Shown in pieces: positions 1-6,987 of a DNA stretch of 7,746 nt. Every line of letters begins with the position of its first letter. Position 1 is the stretch's first letter. The position numbers were made by a program, and so were the translations under genes. The stretch is from Mesotoga sp. (lineage in GTDB: Bacteria > Thermotogota > Thermotogae > Petrotogales > Kosmotogaceae). The stretch covers positions 1-7,746 of the forward strand of contig WOZY01000100.1 in NCBI GenBank assembly GCA_011620045.1, in the 5' to 3' direction. The notes under the pieces were generated by a model. That model saw only the letters and a program-made list of their open reading frames with translations, ran no database searches and was not told where the DNA came from.

Positions 1-14
1 AGCGTTAGTGAGAA

Positions 15-41
15 CATCATCCCTTACTCCATCCAGGATCT
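15..41 (+). repeat. Degenerate copy of a 27-nt palindromic element
   Basis: This stretch aligns without gaps to the three copies at 7263-7289, 7318-7344 and 7640-7666 (the last on the minus strand). It keeps TCAT at element positions 3-6, CT at 13-14 and AGGATCT at 21-27. The innermost arm pairs are lost but the outer ones remain: position 7 with 23 is C-G, and 8 with 22 is C-G. Homology continues past the element: GGATCTGCTCTTC (36-48) is identical to the minus-strand sequence at 7645-7633. It is best read as a decayed copy. Confidence 0.55.
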
Positions 42-49
42 GCTCTTCG

Positions 50-72
50 GTCCAATTGAAGGACGTTTTTTT
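50..72 (+). terminator. Weak possible terminator facing right
   Basis: A 4-bp stem, GTCC (50-53) with GGAC (61-64), has a 7-nt loop and is followed by seven T (66-72). The T run is good but the stem is short. If real, it would end a plus-strand transcript entering from left of the window, since no plus-strand gene is visible here. Confidence 0.25.
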
Positions 73-106
73 GGAGTATGACAGGGCATGACCTTATTTG
101 ATCTCG

Positions 107-148
107 AACTCGCTGCTTGGAACTTGGAACTGAAAACTTGTAACTATT
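107..148. repeat. Heptanucleotide tandem repeat, AACTTGN type
   Basis: Six consecutive 7-nt units stay in exact register: AACTCGC, TGCTTGG, AACTTGG, AACTGAA, AACTTGT and AACTATT. Five begin with AACT, so this is a degenerate heptad array rather than chance similarity. A run with the same consensus lies on the other side of the gene block at 7413-7440. No function is evident. Confidence 0.6.
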
Positions 149-199
149 CTTCTCATGAAATCTCCTCAGTGCAAATAAATCCCTTTTTCGATCTCTTCA

Positions 200-255
200 T
201 AACCCGGTTTCGATAACCCGTTCTTGCTAACCCGCCTCTTATAACCTGCTTCGCG
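200..255. repeat. 14-bp tandem repeat, TAACCCG plus 7 variable bases, four units
   Basis: TAACCCG occurs at 200, 214 and 228 and TAACCTG at 242, exactly 14 nt apart each time. The seven bases between are variable (GTTTCGA, TTCTTGC, CCTCTTA, CTTCGCG) but pyrimidine-rich. On the minus strand the units read roughly CGGGTTA followed by an A/G-rich heptad. It can also be seen as eight heptads of two alternating kinds. The array lies about 230 nt past the end of the Ca2+ ATPase gene. Confidence 0.7.
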
Positions 256-275
256 TTTCCTTGTCGGAGGACGTG

Positions 276-289
276 GACCGCTGACGGTC
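276..289. repeat. Short perfect inverted repeat
   Basis: GACCG (276-280) and CGGTC (285-289) pair around the 4-nt loop CTGA. The sequence continues as AAT. A similar stretch (GACCCGCTGTCAAT) closes the window at 7733-7746, so the hairpin seems to belong to a dispersed repeat. No T run follows on either strand, so it is unlikely to be a terminator. Confidence 0.4.
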
Positions 290-311
290 AATGATTATCA
301 ACTCTCGCCTT

Positions 312-343
312 CTCGCGAGCGGAGCGAGCGTCTCGACACGCTC
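312..343. repeat. Overlapping GC-rich hairpins
   Basis: Two alternative stems share bases. CTCGC (312-316) pairs with GCGAG (324-328). GAGCGT (326-331) pairs with ACGCTC (338-343) and is followed by TTTCT. The second could act as a weak plus-strand terminator, but no plus-strand gene leads into it. It is more likely part of the repeat island. Confidence 0.35.
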
Positions 344-367
344 TTTCTCGATTCATCCTCTCTTATG

Positions 368-393
368 CCCGCGAAGAGGAACTGGCCTGCGTC
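368..393 (+). repeat. Possible decayed unit of the hairpin array at 7487-7590
   Basis: CCCGCGAAG (368-376) matches the first nine bases of the array's first hairpin (7487-7495). CCTGCGTC (386-393) matches its constant segment CCTTGCGTC with one T missing. The 3' arm of the hairpin is lost. This links the left flank to the right one, but the match is short. Confidence 0.3.
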
Positions 394-407
394 AGCAGAC
401 TGGCTTC

Positions 408-427
408 AAAATCGCTTCCTGCGAAGC
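408..427 (-). terminator. Weak possible terminator after the Ca2+ ATPase gene
   Basis: On the minus strand GCTTC (427-423), loop GCAG and GAAGC (418-414) form a 5-bp hairpin followed by GATTTTG. It lies about 55 nt past the TAG stop at 483. The stem is short and the T run has only four bases, so this is only the best candidate in the left flank. Confidence 0.25.
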
Positions 428-450
428 AGCATCACTTCTGCTCTTCTCTG

Positions 451-478
451 ATAACGGCGAACCTTCAACGGTCAACTA
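451..478. repeat. Heptanucleotide repeat, NNAACGG type
   Basis: Four 7-nt units in register: ATAACGG, CGAACCT, TCAACGG and TCAACTA. Each has AAC at positions 3-5. The run ends just before the stop codon of the Ca2+ ATPase gene. A related pair (AGAACGG, TGAACCA) occurs at 7365-7378. Confidence 0.45.
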
Positions 479-482
479 TTCT

Positions 483-3203
483 CTATTGCCTTTTTCTCGT
501 AATCAGCTTCTTGATTTCGTATATCCAGAGGATTGCGCTGCCAAGTGCGAGAGACAAAAGTAGATCCCATATTCCCAGAGCTTGTGTGGAGAATAGTTTC
601 TGCATGAATGGGACATAGATTACTGTAAGCTGAAGCCCGAGACTTCCAAGCACTGCATACATGAGAGAAGGATTATCTTTGAACGGAGCATTGAAGATCG
701 ATTTGCTTCTTGACCTTACCGCCAGTGCAAAGAAAAGCTGCGAAAAGACAAGAGTAGAGAAAAGCATGGTTCTCCAAGGACCATTCACGTCATTCAGCCA
801 GTAGACCAAACCTATGCCAAGGGAAAAGGCTGCGAGCAATAACCCGATAAAGATCACATTCCATCCGCCATTTGCAAGGACATGCTGTTTTGTGGGGTTG
901 GGCGGGCGCCTCATTATGTCATTCTCTGGCGGTTCTACAGCAAGTGCTAAGGCGGGGACTCCATCTGTAACGAGATTCAGCCAGAGTATCTGAAGAGGCG
1001 TAAGTGGAAGTGATATACCCATGAACGGTCCGAGAAGCATTGTCCAGATCTCACCAAAATTCGATGCCAATATATATCTTATGAACTTCTGTATATTGTC
1101 GAAAATCGTTCGTCCTTCCTTAACTGCCGATACTATTGTAGTGAAATTATCGTCGGTGAGAACCATGTCGGCAACTTCCTTTGTGACATCAGTTCCCATA
1201 ATTCCCATTGCTACGCCTATATCGGCCTGCTTCAGAGCGGGAGCGTCATTCACTCCATCTCCTGTCATAGCGACGATATTTCCCTGCCTTTGAAGTGATT
1301 TGACAATCTTCAGTTTGTGTTCGGGAGCAACTCTTGCGTATACGGAAGTCTTCGCGGTAATCCTATCTAGTTCATCATCAGACAAGTTCTCCAGCTCTAT
1401 ACCCATTTTCACCTGCGACTTGTCTTCGACCATTGTGAGACTTTCTGCGATATATCCTGCCGTCAGAGGATGATCACCAGTAATCATTATTGGCCTTATG
1501 CCAGCTTCGCGAGAAGTGATGATCGATTCCTTTACTCCTTCTCTTGCGGGGTCCATCATCCCAAACATTCCGGTGAAGATCAGCTTTCTCTCTTCTACTT
1601 TCTTCTCTTCAACTTCTGACGGATCGACAGCTCTGAAGGCTACTCCAAGAACTCTCATCCCATTGGCCGCAAGATTGTTGTTTTTCTCTATGATTCTTCT
1701 CTTCCATTCATCATCTATTTCATGGATTTCGTCGCCCTCCAGCACCCTGTCACAAACCTCGACAAGCGAATCAACGGCACCCTTCGTAAAGGCCACGTAT
1801 TTTTCAACACCATTCTCCCGCAAATGTGCAGGAACATCGGCTGGAACTGGTCCCTTTGGGTTCTTCGTGATCTCATGGATAGTTGTCATCCTCTTTCGTT
1901 CCGAGTCGAAGGGGATCTCCAGAACCCTTGGCATAGCCTGTTCTAGGTCCCTTTTCTCGATGCCGACTCTGTAAGCAGCATATACTAGCGCGCCCTCTGT
2001 GGGATCTCCGATAACATCTACCTGCTGTTTCTTGTGAACGGGAGGCTTTATCTCAGCGTCGTTGCACAAAGCGCCAGCCGTGAGCATTATCTCAAAGGAT
2101 TTATTGTCGTCTTCGGGGAGGGCCTCGGGATCCGGTTCATTTTCCTTTCCAAAGTCCAGTGTGCGCCCGGCCATTTCTACGACGGTCACTTTCATTCTGT
2201 TTTCGGTAATCGTTCCTGTTTTATCGGAACAGATTACGGTAACGGAACCAAGCGTCTCAACGGCCATGAGCTTGCGAACCAAAGCATTCTGCTTCAGCAT
2301 CCTCTGGGCTCCAAGCGCAAGAGCTATAGTCACGACCGTTGGAAGACCTTCTGGAACTGCGGCCACTGCGAAGGAGACCGCAGTCATGAACATCAGCTCG
2401 AGGTCTTCACCCCTCAACAAGCCCATTACGAAGATCACAGCTACTATTCCAAGCGCGATCAAGGCAAGAATCTTTCCAAGCTGATCGATATTCTTCTGCA
2501 AGGGGGTCTGAGTTTCGGCCGTATCTTGAAGCATTGTCGCGATCTTCCCAAGTTCAGTTCTCATTCCTGTGGCCGTCACTATACCGATTCCTCTGCCGTA
2601 AGTGACAATCGTTCCGGAATATGCCATGTTTTTACGGTCGCCAAGAGAGGGGTTCTCTTCTTCGATGGATTTCGTGGTCTTCTCCACTGCCTCCGATTCG
2701 CCAGTGAGGGCGGACTCCTGAATCTTCAGATTGGTTGCCTCGATAAGTCGCATATCTGCCGCAACGATATTTCCGGCCTCTAGAATAACGATATCTCCAG
2801 GTACGATCTCTGTTGAGTTGATTTCTACAGTCTGTCCATCCCGCCTGACCTTTACTCTGGGCACGGACATCTTCTTCAGGGCGGCCATTGCCTTTTCGGC
2901 CCTGTATTCTTGGGAGAAGCCAAGGATAGTATTCAGAACAACTATCGCGAGAATAACAATCGTGTCCCTTACTTCGCCAATGAAGGCCGTGATTACTGAA
3001 GCGGCGATAAGAATGATTATCATCACAGACCTTAGCTGAGAAAGAAGAATCTTCCATGCGCTGCGCTTGTTCTTCTCAGTTAACTGGTTCAAACCGTATT
3101 GTTCGATTCTCTCCTTTGCCTTCGCTCCGGAGAGACCCTCGCTTGAGCTTGAGCCGAGTTCTTTTATGACTTCTTCGACTGTTTTCTGATGGTATTTCGT
3201 CAT
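483..3203 (-). CDS. P-type Ca2+-transporting ATPase (SERCA-like, P2A)
   Basis: This 906-residue membrane pump uses ATP to move Ca2+ out of the cytoplasm and looks complete. It starts at ATG 3203 behind GGAGG and stops at TAG. A cation-ATPase N-terminal domain covers about 1-55. The actuator loop carries TGES at 167-170. Segment M4 has the metal-binding PEGLP (284-288). The P domain has DKTGT with phosphorylated Asp327, then the nucleotide-site KGA (474-476), TGD (575-577) and TGDGVND (647-653). About ten membrane helices are visible: four before the catalytic loop and six after residue 700. The M5 pair Asn715/Glu718 and M6 Asn743/Thr746/Asp747 match the SERCA Ca2+ ligands. At the M8 position of SERCA Glu908 there is Gln822, so one of the two Ca2+ sites may be altered. 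The SERCA-like M4 and M6 favour Ca2+ over Na+, K+ or Mg2+, but this is a family-level inference. It lies 107 nt downstream of the ABC permease gene. Confidence 0.93.
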   Translation of the reverse strand: MTKYHQKTVEEVIKELGSSSSEGLSGAKAKERIEQYGLNQLTEKNKRSAWKILLSQLRSVMIIILIAASVITAFIGEVRDTIVILAIVVLNTILGFSQEYRAEKAMAALKKMSVPRVKVRRDGQTVEINSTEIVPGDIVILEAGNIVAADMRLIEATNLKIQESALTGESEAVEKTTKSIEEENPSLGDRKNMAYSGTIVTYGRGIGIVTATGMRTELGKIATMLQDTAETQTPLQKNIDQLGKILALIALGIVAVIFVMGLLRGEDLELMFMTAVSFAVAAVPEGLPTVVTIALALGAQRMLKQNALVRKLMAVETLGSVTVICSDKTGTITENRMKVTVVEMAGRTLDFGKENEPDPEALPEDDNKSFEIMLTAGALCNDAEIKPPVHKKQQVDVIGDPTEGALVYAAYRVGIEKRDLEQAMPRVLEIPFDSERKRMTTIHEITKNPKGPVPADVPAHLRENGVEKYVAFTKGAVDSLVEVCDRVLEGDEIHEIDDEWKRRIIEKNNNLAANGMRVLGVAFRAVDPSEVEEKKVEERKLIFTGMFGMMDPAREGVKESIITSREAGIRPIMITGDHPLTAGYIAESLTMVEDKSQVKMGIELENLSDDELDRITAKTSVYARVAPEHKLKIVKSLQRQGNIVAMTGDGVNDAPALKQADIGVAMGIMGTDVTKEVADMVLTDDNFTTIVSAVKEGRTIFDNIQKFIRYILASNFGEIWTMLLGPFMGISLPLTPLQILWLNLVTDGVPALALAVEPPENDIMRRPPNPTKQHVLANGGWNVIFIGLLLAAFSLGIGLVYWLNDVNGPWRTMLFSTLVFSQLFFALAVRSRSKSIFNAPFKDNPSLMYAVLGSLGLQLTVIYVPFMQKLFSTQALGIWDLLLSLALGSAILWIYEIKKLITRKRQ

Positions 3204-3210
3204 TCATCAA

Positions 3211-3215
3211 CCTCC
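3211..3215 (-). promoter_or_regulatory. Ribosome binding site of the Ca2+ ATPase gene
   Basis: GGAGG on the minus strand is followed by the 7-nt spacer TTGATGA and then ATG 3203. This fixes the start codon. Confidence 0.8.
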
Positions 3216-3249
3216 GTTAATAGACCAGTTCTGGCTTTGTCTGACTCCA

Positions 3250-3277
3250 TTTATAGCACTTTGGCTCAGGTTATTAA
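3250..3277 (-). promoter_or_regulatory. Candidate extended -10 promoter for the Ca2+ ATPase gene
   Basis: On the minus strand TGC followed by TATAAA (3258-3250) makes an extended -10 box. A weak -35, TTAATA (3277-3272), lies 16 nt upstream. Transcription would start near 3243, giving a leader of about 40 nt with the Shine-Dalgarno. No terminator is visible between the permease stop (3311) and this site, so readthrough from the ABC operon is also possible. Confidence 0.5.
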
Positions 3278-3310
3278 CGCGATCGGGAACTACAGGCTAA
3301 GTCAAATTAT

Positions 3311-4981
3311 TCACAAATCTCCAGCAAAAAGCCTGTTCGCTCTCTTCATTAGCACAGGCCACGCAACTACGATACCAATCAAGGCGATCGCAGTCAATAC
3401 TAGTGTCATGACGACTCCAGACATTGTGTCTCTCAAAAGGAATGCTAGATATCCAAAACCCCCAACGTATCCAAAGACTACGGGAATTGAGAGCGCAACG
3501 TTGACGTTTTGCTTCATTGCTCTTTGAGGGTTCTCCCATTCGAGAATTGGCTTCATCGAGTCGATGATCATCTGAAGAATGTTCAAGAACGTCAGGGTTA
3601 TCGCTCCAACGACAAATACGACCAGCATCTCCACTATAGACAGTCCAAGAATTATGCCGAGGGCAATTGCGCCAAATGCCGGTCCAATCAAACTGAGAGT
3701 CTCAATGTGCAGGAATTTGACTTTCACAATTTCATTTATGTCAACGGGAAAAGCCTTTAATTCCCTGATCAGGGTACCTTCTCTGCTGAACATCGAGGAG
3801 GCAAGGCCGTTAATTCCGCCCGCAACGGCTGCGATCAGCGCGCCGACGGGAACAAAGAGAGGCTTGTACTCTTGAAACTGGTCCAGCATCTGACCTAACT
3901 GGTCTGTTTGGCCAGCAACGGCCGCTATTACAAGTAGAATTGGGAAGACCAGTACATTCCCAAATCCGTTGAAAGCGAATGCCGGGACCTTGAGGAAATA
4001 CCACCATTCTCTTCTATACAGCGCGGAGAACTTTGTTTGTTGTATGCCCATAAGATTGGCAATCTCGCCTTCTTTGAGTTTTGTCCGTTTGGCGAAATTC
4101 TCTTGGAGGCTCGAATATACCGAGTAGTAGAATTTGTGGCCGAAGAACAGGAAGACTCCTAGAGCAGCAACGTGTAACCCAATAAATGCAAGCAGCCAAA
4201 GAATGCCTTCAATAAAGGGTTTGCTCAGAGCCTTCGTTACGAGTATCGTCGGCGGATATGCTCCGGCTGTCTTGTTGAGTATTGCATCTTCACTCGAGAA
4301 CATTCTTGCGAACTCCTCAGCGCTTGTGTTTGGGTCAACTCTGCTGGTAAGAGAAACAAATACAAGGGAGCCAATGACGACAAGCGCGCTGATAAGATAG
4401 ACAATATTGTCTCTGTACCTCTTGAATCGGAAGAGTCTCGAAAGCGGCAGAACGATTATCGCCGAGAGCATTATTGGCAATACCTGACTGAGAAGAAAGA
4501 CTATCACCATGAATATCCAGTAAGCAATACCGGCTCCCGATCTAATCCCGTACAGTATGTAGGCGGGAAGAATGACCGCAATTGAAATCACCATGAGATC
4601 CATAAGCACTACCAGAAACTTCGACATCAGAACTTCGGTCGACTTTAGTGGCAGCGGGATCAGGACGCTCATATCATCCCCGAAGAAGAAAGTGCTTATC
4701 ATAAGGAAAACACCCATGATCAGCCCGAAGAGATTCGCTATGAGAAACGGTCCGGCCAGGAAGAGTTGTTTCATGCCCGCAGCTTCGTACTGTTCATACA
4801 ATGTATTCAGCAGGCTCATGTATAGTGGTCCAAGAGAAAAGACCATCAGGAGTACCACACCTATTATTAATACCGGTTCCCAGAGTCTTTCTCTCTTCTT
4901 GAAGTGGTATAGGGATCTGGGTATATTGTAGTGAGCATTAATCAGCGTCGAGGTAAGAGAAATCACCATTTTCAGTCTCAC
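3311..4981 (-). CDS. ABC-2-type exporter permease, about 12 membrane segments
   Basis: This is a 556-residue integral membrane protein and probably the membrane part of the exporter powered by the two ATPases upstream. Hydrophobic segments lie near 35-56, 77-100, 118-144, 152-180, 192-212, 257-280, 340-356, 375-393, 430-450, 453-475, 493-515 and 522-545. The two halves look like diverged copies: P111-x4-E116-x4-KFL (121-123) recurs as P412-x4-E417-x4-KFL (422-424), 301 residues later, each time between membrane segments. Ordinary ABC-2 permeases have six segments and dimerise, so this chain may supply both halves. The start is GTG 4981, 9 nt behind GGAGG; ATG 4969 is in frame but 21 nt from it. 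The gene begins inside the upstream ATPase gene (44-nt overlap). No signal peptide or catalytic motif is seen, and the substrate is unknown. It may fit the 'putative ABC exporter' group; the family name is uncertain. Confidence 0.85.
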   Translation of the reverse strand: MRLKMVISLTSTLINAHYNIPRSLYHFKKRERLWEPVLIIGVVLLMVFSLGPLYMSLLNTLYEQYEAAGMKQLFLAGPFLIANLFGLIMGVFLMISTFFFGDDMSVLIPLPLKSTEVLMSKFLVVLMDLMVISIAVILPAYILYGIRSGAGIAYWIFMVIVFLLSQVLPIMLSAIIVLPLSRLFRFKRYRDNIVYLISALVVIGSLVFVSLTSRVDPNTSAEEFARMFSSEDAILNKTAGAYPPTILVTKALSKPFIEGILWLLAFIGLHVAALGVFLFFGHKFYYSVYSSLQENFAKRTKLKEGEIANLMGIQQTKFSALYRREWWYFLKVPAFAFNGFGNVLVFPILLVIAAVAGQTDQLGQMLDQFQEYKPLFVPVGALIAAVAGGINGLASSMFSREGTLIRELKAFPVDINEIVKVKFLHIETLSLIGPAFGAIALGIILGLSIVEMLVVFVVGAITLTFLNILQMIIDSMKPILEWENPQRAMKQNVNVALSIPVVFGYVGGFGYLAFLLRDTMSGVVMTLVLTAIALIGIVVAWPVLMKRANRLFAGDL

Positions 4982-5696
4982 TACCTGTCACCTCCAGGAA
5001 GAGTTCTTCCAGGCTTCCCCTGCCGCTAAGCTTTCTTAATTCCTCAACCGTACCGACGAATTCTAGCTTGCCCTTATTAATTATTCCTATTCTGCCACAT
5101 ATTTTCTCGGCTACTTCCATCACGTGAGTAGAGAAAAAGACCGTGTTTCCAGCCTTTACATGATTTCTCATCATCTGTTTGAGAACGAAGGCCGATTCTG
5201 GATCTAGACCGACTATTGGTTCATCGAGGATCCAGAGATCCGGATTGTGAATGAGGGCTGCAACGAGAGAGAGTTTCTGTCTCATTCCGTGAGAATAAGT
5301 GGAGACAGGGTCTTTCACGGCATCGGATAACTTGAAGTTTTGAAGCAGCTTCGAAGCCCTTTCTGCTCGCGTCTTTGGAGGAACCAAGAACACGTCGGAA
5401 ATCATGTTTAGATATTGAACTCCCGTGATTTTCTCCATAACCAGTGGTTCGTCAGCAACGTAACCCATCTTCATCTTCGCTTCTACAGGCGAAGTTAGAA
5501 CATCGATATTGTCGATGTGTATGCTTCCGGATGTCGGCTGAAGCAGACCGACTATCATCTTGATAGTAGTGGTCTTGCCGGCTCCGTTTGGTCCCAGAAA
5601 GCCAAATATCTCGCCTTCTTTAACAGTAAGGCTCACATTATCTACTGCCTTTACACTTCCACTATAAATCTTCGTAAGGTTTCTAATCTCGATCAC
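4938..5696 (-). CDS. ABC transporter ATP-binding protein (second ATPase of the operon)
   Basis: This 252-residue cytoplasmic nucleotide-binding subunit hydrolyses ATP to drive the adjacent permease. Visible motifs are Walker A GPNGAGKT (35-42), ABC signature YSHGMRQK (134-141), Walker B ILDEP (156-160) with catalytic Glu159, D-loop GLDP (163-166) and switch His191. All catalytic residues are present, so it should be active. The usual Q-loop glutamine is replaced: the stretch reads GYVADEP (78-84), with Asp82 where Gln is expected. The first 215 residues make up the domain and the tail is short. The start is GTG 5696, with AGGAGG 8 nt upstream, 18 nt after the first ATPase gene. Its last 44 nt overlap the permease gene, which argues that the two are partners. 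The group resembles exporters of the CcmA/BcrA/Ecs kind; the substrate is unknown. Confidence 0.92.
   Translation of the reverse strand: MIEIRNLTKIYSGSVKAVDNVSLTVKEGEIFGFLGPNGAGKTTTIKMIVGLLQPTSGSIHIDNIDVLTSPVEAKMKMGYVADEPLVMEKITGVQYLNMISDVFLVPPKTRAERASKLLQNFKLSDAVKDPVSTYSHGMRQKLSLVAALIHNPDLWILDEPIVGLDPESAFVLKQMMRNHVKAGNTVFFSTHVMEVAEKICGRIGIINKGKLEFVGTVEELRKLSGRGSLEELFLEVTGSETENGDFSYLDAD
4988..4997 (-). promoter_or_regulatory. Ribosome binding site of the permease gene, inside the ATPase gene
   Basis: CTGGAGGTGA on the minus strand encodes Leu-Glu-Val near the end of the upstream ATPase and is also the Shine-Dalgarno for GTG 4981. It supports the GTG start over ATG 4969 and implies translational coupling. 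The identical decamer is used at 6607-6598. Confidence 0.65.
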
Positions 5697-5704
5697 GATC
5701 CTAA

Positions 5705-5710
5705 CCTCCT
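5705..5710 (-). promoter_or_regulatory. Ribosome binding site of the second ATPase gene
   Basis: AGGAGG on the minus strand, 8 nt before GTG 5696, supports the non-ATG start. It sits in the 18-nt gap after the stop codon of the first ATPase gene. Confidence 0.75.
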
Positions 5711-5714
5711 GGAC

Positions 5715-6587
5715 TCAACGAGAATTTCTGTTTTCACTCCTGACCAGAATCTGAAAGAACTCCTCCAGGTCAGGAATCGAAATGGTTGCTTCATCTGTTC
5801 TATAAAATGTCTCCGTTGACTCTGAGTTTTTGACGATTATCGAAAGTCTGTTAAGTTCTTTTGCTGCCGCCAGACAGTCCGTACAATTATCGAGTTCCTT
5901 TTTGTCAAAGGGCATCTTGACGATTCTGTACTTTTCTTTGATTCCGTCGAGATCACCAGAATACTTAACCTTCCCATTTATCATAATGAAGAATTCGTCT
6001 GCAATTTTTTCGACTTCAGGGATTATATGGGACGTGTACAGTACAGTCTTTCCGAGAATGACCTTCTCTCTTATGAACTCCAGGGTGTCGTCTCGCATGA
6101 TTGGGTCTAGACCCCATGTCGGCTCATCCAGTATATATAGATCTGCATCGGTTGAAAGAGCTAATGAGATGTATATCGCTGTCTTCATGCCGTTTGAGAA
6201 GGTTCTAATCTTCTTTGTATAGGGAAGTTTGTAGTGTGCGATATACTGGCGCGCTTGGTTTTCATCGAATCTGCTCGAAATCCTACGATTCAATTTGAGA
6301 GTCTTCTCTATGTCCAGATTTTCATAAAGATTCTTTTCTTCAGGAACGAAGGAGATCATTTCTCTGACCTCATCAATGGGCTTTCCAAGAACAAGTATCG
6401 ATCCAGAGTAATTGATAAACCCCAATATGGATTTCAGAACTGTCGTTTTGCCAGCTCCATTTGGACCAAGCAGCGCGTAGATTCGTTGTTTATCCAGCTT
6501 GACATCGATCCCGCGAACGGCCTCAACATTGCCCTTATAAGTTTTCTCAAGGTTCTGTATATCCAGGACTAATTCATTTCTTTCCAT
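5715..6587 (-). CDS. ABC transporter ATP-binding protein (first ATPase, YtrB-like)
   Basis: This 290-residue ABC ATPase differs clearly from its downstream neighbour. It has Walker A GPNGAGKT (41-48), signature FSNGMK (130-135), Walker B ILDEP (152-156) with Glu155, D-loop GLDP (159-162) and switch His187. The Q-loop position reads FVPEEKN (80-86), with Glu instead of Gln. After about residue 210 a C-terminal extension of about 80 residues begins with IKEKYRIVK (216-224), a stretch I associate with ATPases of GntR-controlled Ytr-type operons. The extension includes C235-x2-C238, without other signs of a metal site. The ATG start (6587) lies 19 nt inside the GntR gene, with GGAGGTGA upstream. 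Paired with the second ATPase it would make a heterodimeric engine for the single permease. The substrate cannot be told; peptide antibiotics or envelope-stress lipids are possible by analogy. Confidence 0.9.
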   Translation of the reverse strand: MERNELVLDIQNLEKTYKGNVEAVRGIDVKLDKQRIYALLGPNGAGKTTVLKSILGFINYSGSILVLGKPIDEVREMISFVPEEKNLYENLDIEKTLKLNRRISSRFDENQARQYIAHYKLPYTKKIRTFSNGMKTAIYISLALSTDADLYILDEPTWGLDPIMRDDTLEFIREKVILGKTVLYTSHIIPEVEKIADEFFIMINGKVKYSGDLDGIKEKYRIVKMPFDKKELDNCTDCLAAAKELNRLSIIVKNSESTETFYRTDEATISIPDLEEFFQILVRSENRNSR

Positions 6588-6943
6588 ATCTTCTCAATCA
6601 CCTCCAGGAGCCTTTCCAGAGAAATTCCCGATTTCTTTAGACGAAGGATGGGCTCCCTAAGCTCAGTAGATAGGCTTTCAAAGACGGAGTCTCTTACCTG
6701 ATCTTTGTCACTGACTACAATATACCCTAATCCCTGTCTTGCCATAATCAGGCCTTCCATCTCGAGTTCTCTGTAGGCTCTGGCAACAGTGTTAGGATTA
6801 ACCCTGATTTGAGAGGCCATTTCACGAATTGAGGGAAGAGGATCTCCTTCCTTAAGTTTCTCCTTGAGGATCTCCTCCTTCACCCCCCTCTTGATTTGAT
6901 CGTAGATCGGTAATGGAGATCTTATATCGATGTCAAACCACAC
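6569..6943 (-). CDS. GntR-family transcriptional regulator, YtrA type
   Basis: This 124-residue DNA-binding repressor has the short architecture of the YtrA subgroup: a winged helix-turn-helix and a small C-terminal helical dimerisation part, without a large ligand-binding domain. It opens with the subgroup's typical IDIRSPLPIYDQI (5-17). LPSIREMA (36-43) begins the recognition region, NPNTVARAYRELE (49-61) is the recognition helix, and GLGYIV (71-76) is the wing. Helices fill about 85-122. The start is GTG 6943, with GGAAGG 7 nt upstream; an ATG two bases earlier is out of frame and ends after seven codons. It is first in the operon and overlaps the first ATPase gene by 19 nt. Regulators in this position usually repress their own ABC operon, so autoregulation is likely. 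How it is relieved is unknown; YtrA relatives respond to cell-wall antibiotics. Confidence 0.92.
   Translation of the reverse strand: MWFDIDIRSPLPIYDQIKRGVKEEILKEKLKEGDPLPSIREMASQIRVNPNTVARAYRELEMEGLIMARQGLGYIVVSDKDQVRDSVFESLSTELREPILRLKKSGISLERLLEVIEKIWKEMN
6598..6607 (-). promoter_or_regulatory. Ribosome binding site of the first ATPase gene, inside the GntR gene
   Basis: CTGGAGGTGA on the minus strand encodes Leu-Glu-Val near the end of the GntR protein and places GGAGGTGA 10 nt before ATG 6587. Start and ribosome site both lie inside the upstream gene, indicating coupled translation. Confidence 0.7.
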
Positions 6944-6950
6944 ATTATCA

Positions 6951-6956
6951 CCTTCC
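6951..6956 (-). promoter_or_regulatory. Ribosome binding site of the GntR gene
   Basis: GGAAGG on the minus strand lies 7 nt before GTG 6943; the overlapping AAGGTGAT is a second, closer match. Either supports the GTG start. Confidence 0.55.
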
Positions 6957-6987
6957 GTACAGCTTTCCCGAGTCGCGTTGCGTGCAA

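Noticed and set aside
291..563. 90-residue plus-strand open frame in the left flank
   Set aside because: It runs through hairpins and heptad repeats, has no Shine-Dalgarno, and overlaps the end of the ATPase gene.
2034..2783. 249-residue plus-strand open frame inside the Ca2+ ATPase gene
   Set aside because: It is antisense to conserved motifs of a complete ATPase, its translation shows no family features, and no ribosome site precedes it.
6080..6330. Metal-binding role for C235-x2-C238 in the first ATPase's C-terminal extension
   Set aside because: The pair is isolated, with no further Cys or His ligands nearby, so a metal site is not supported.
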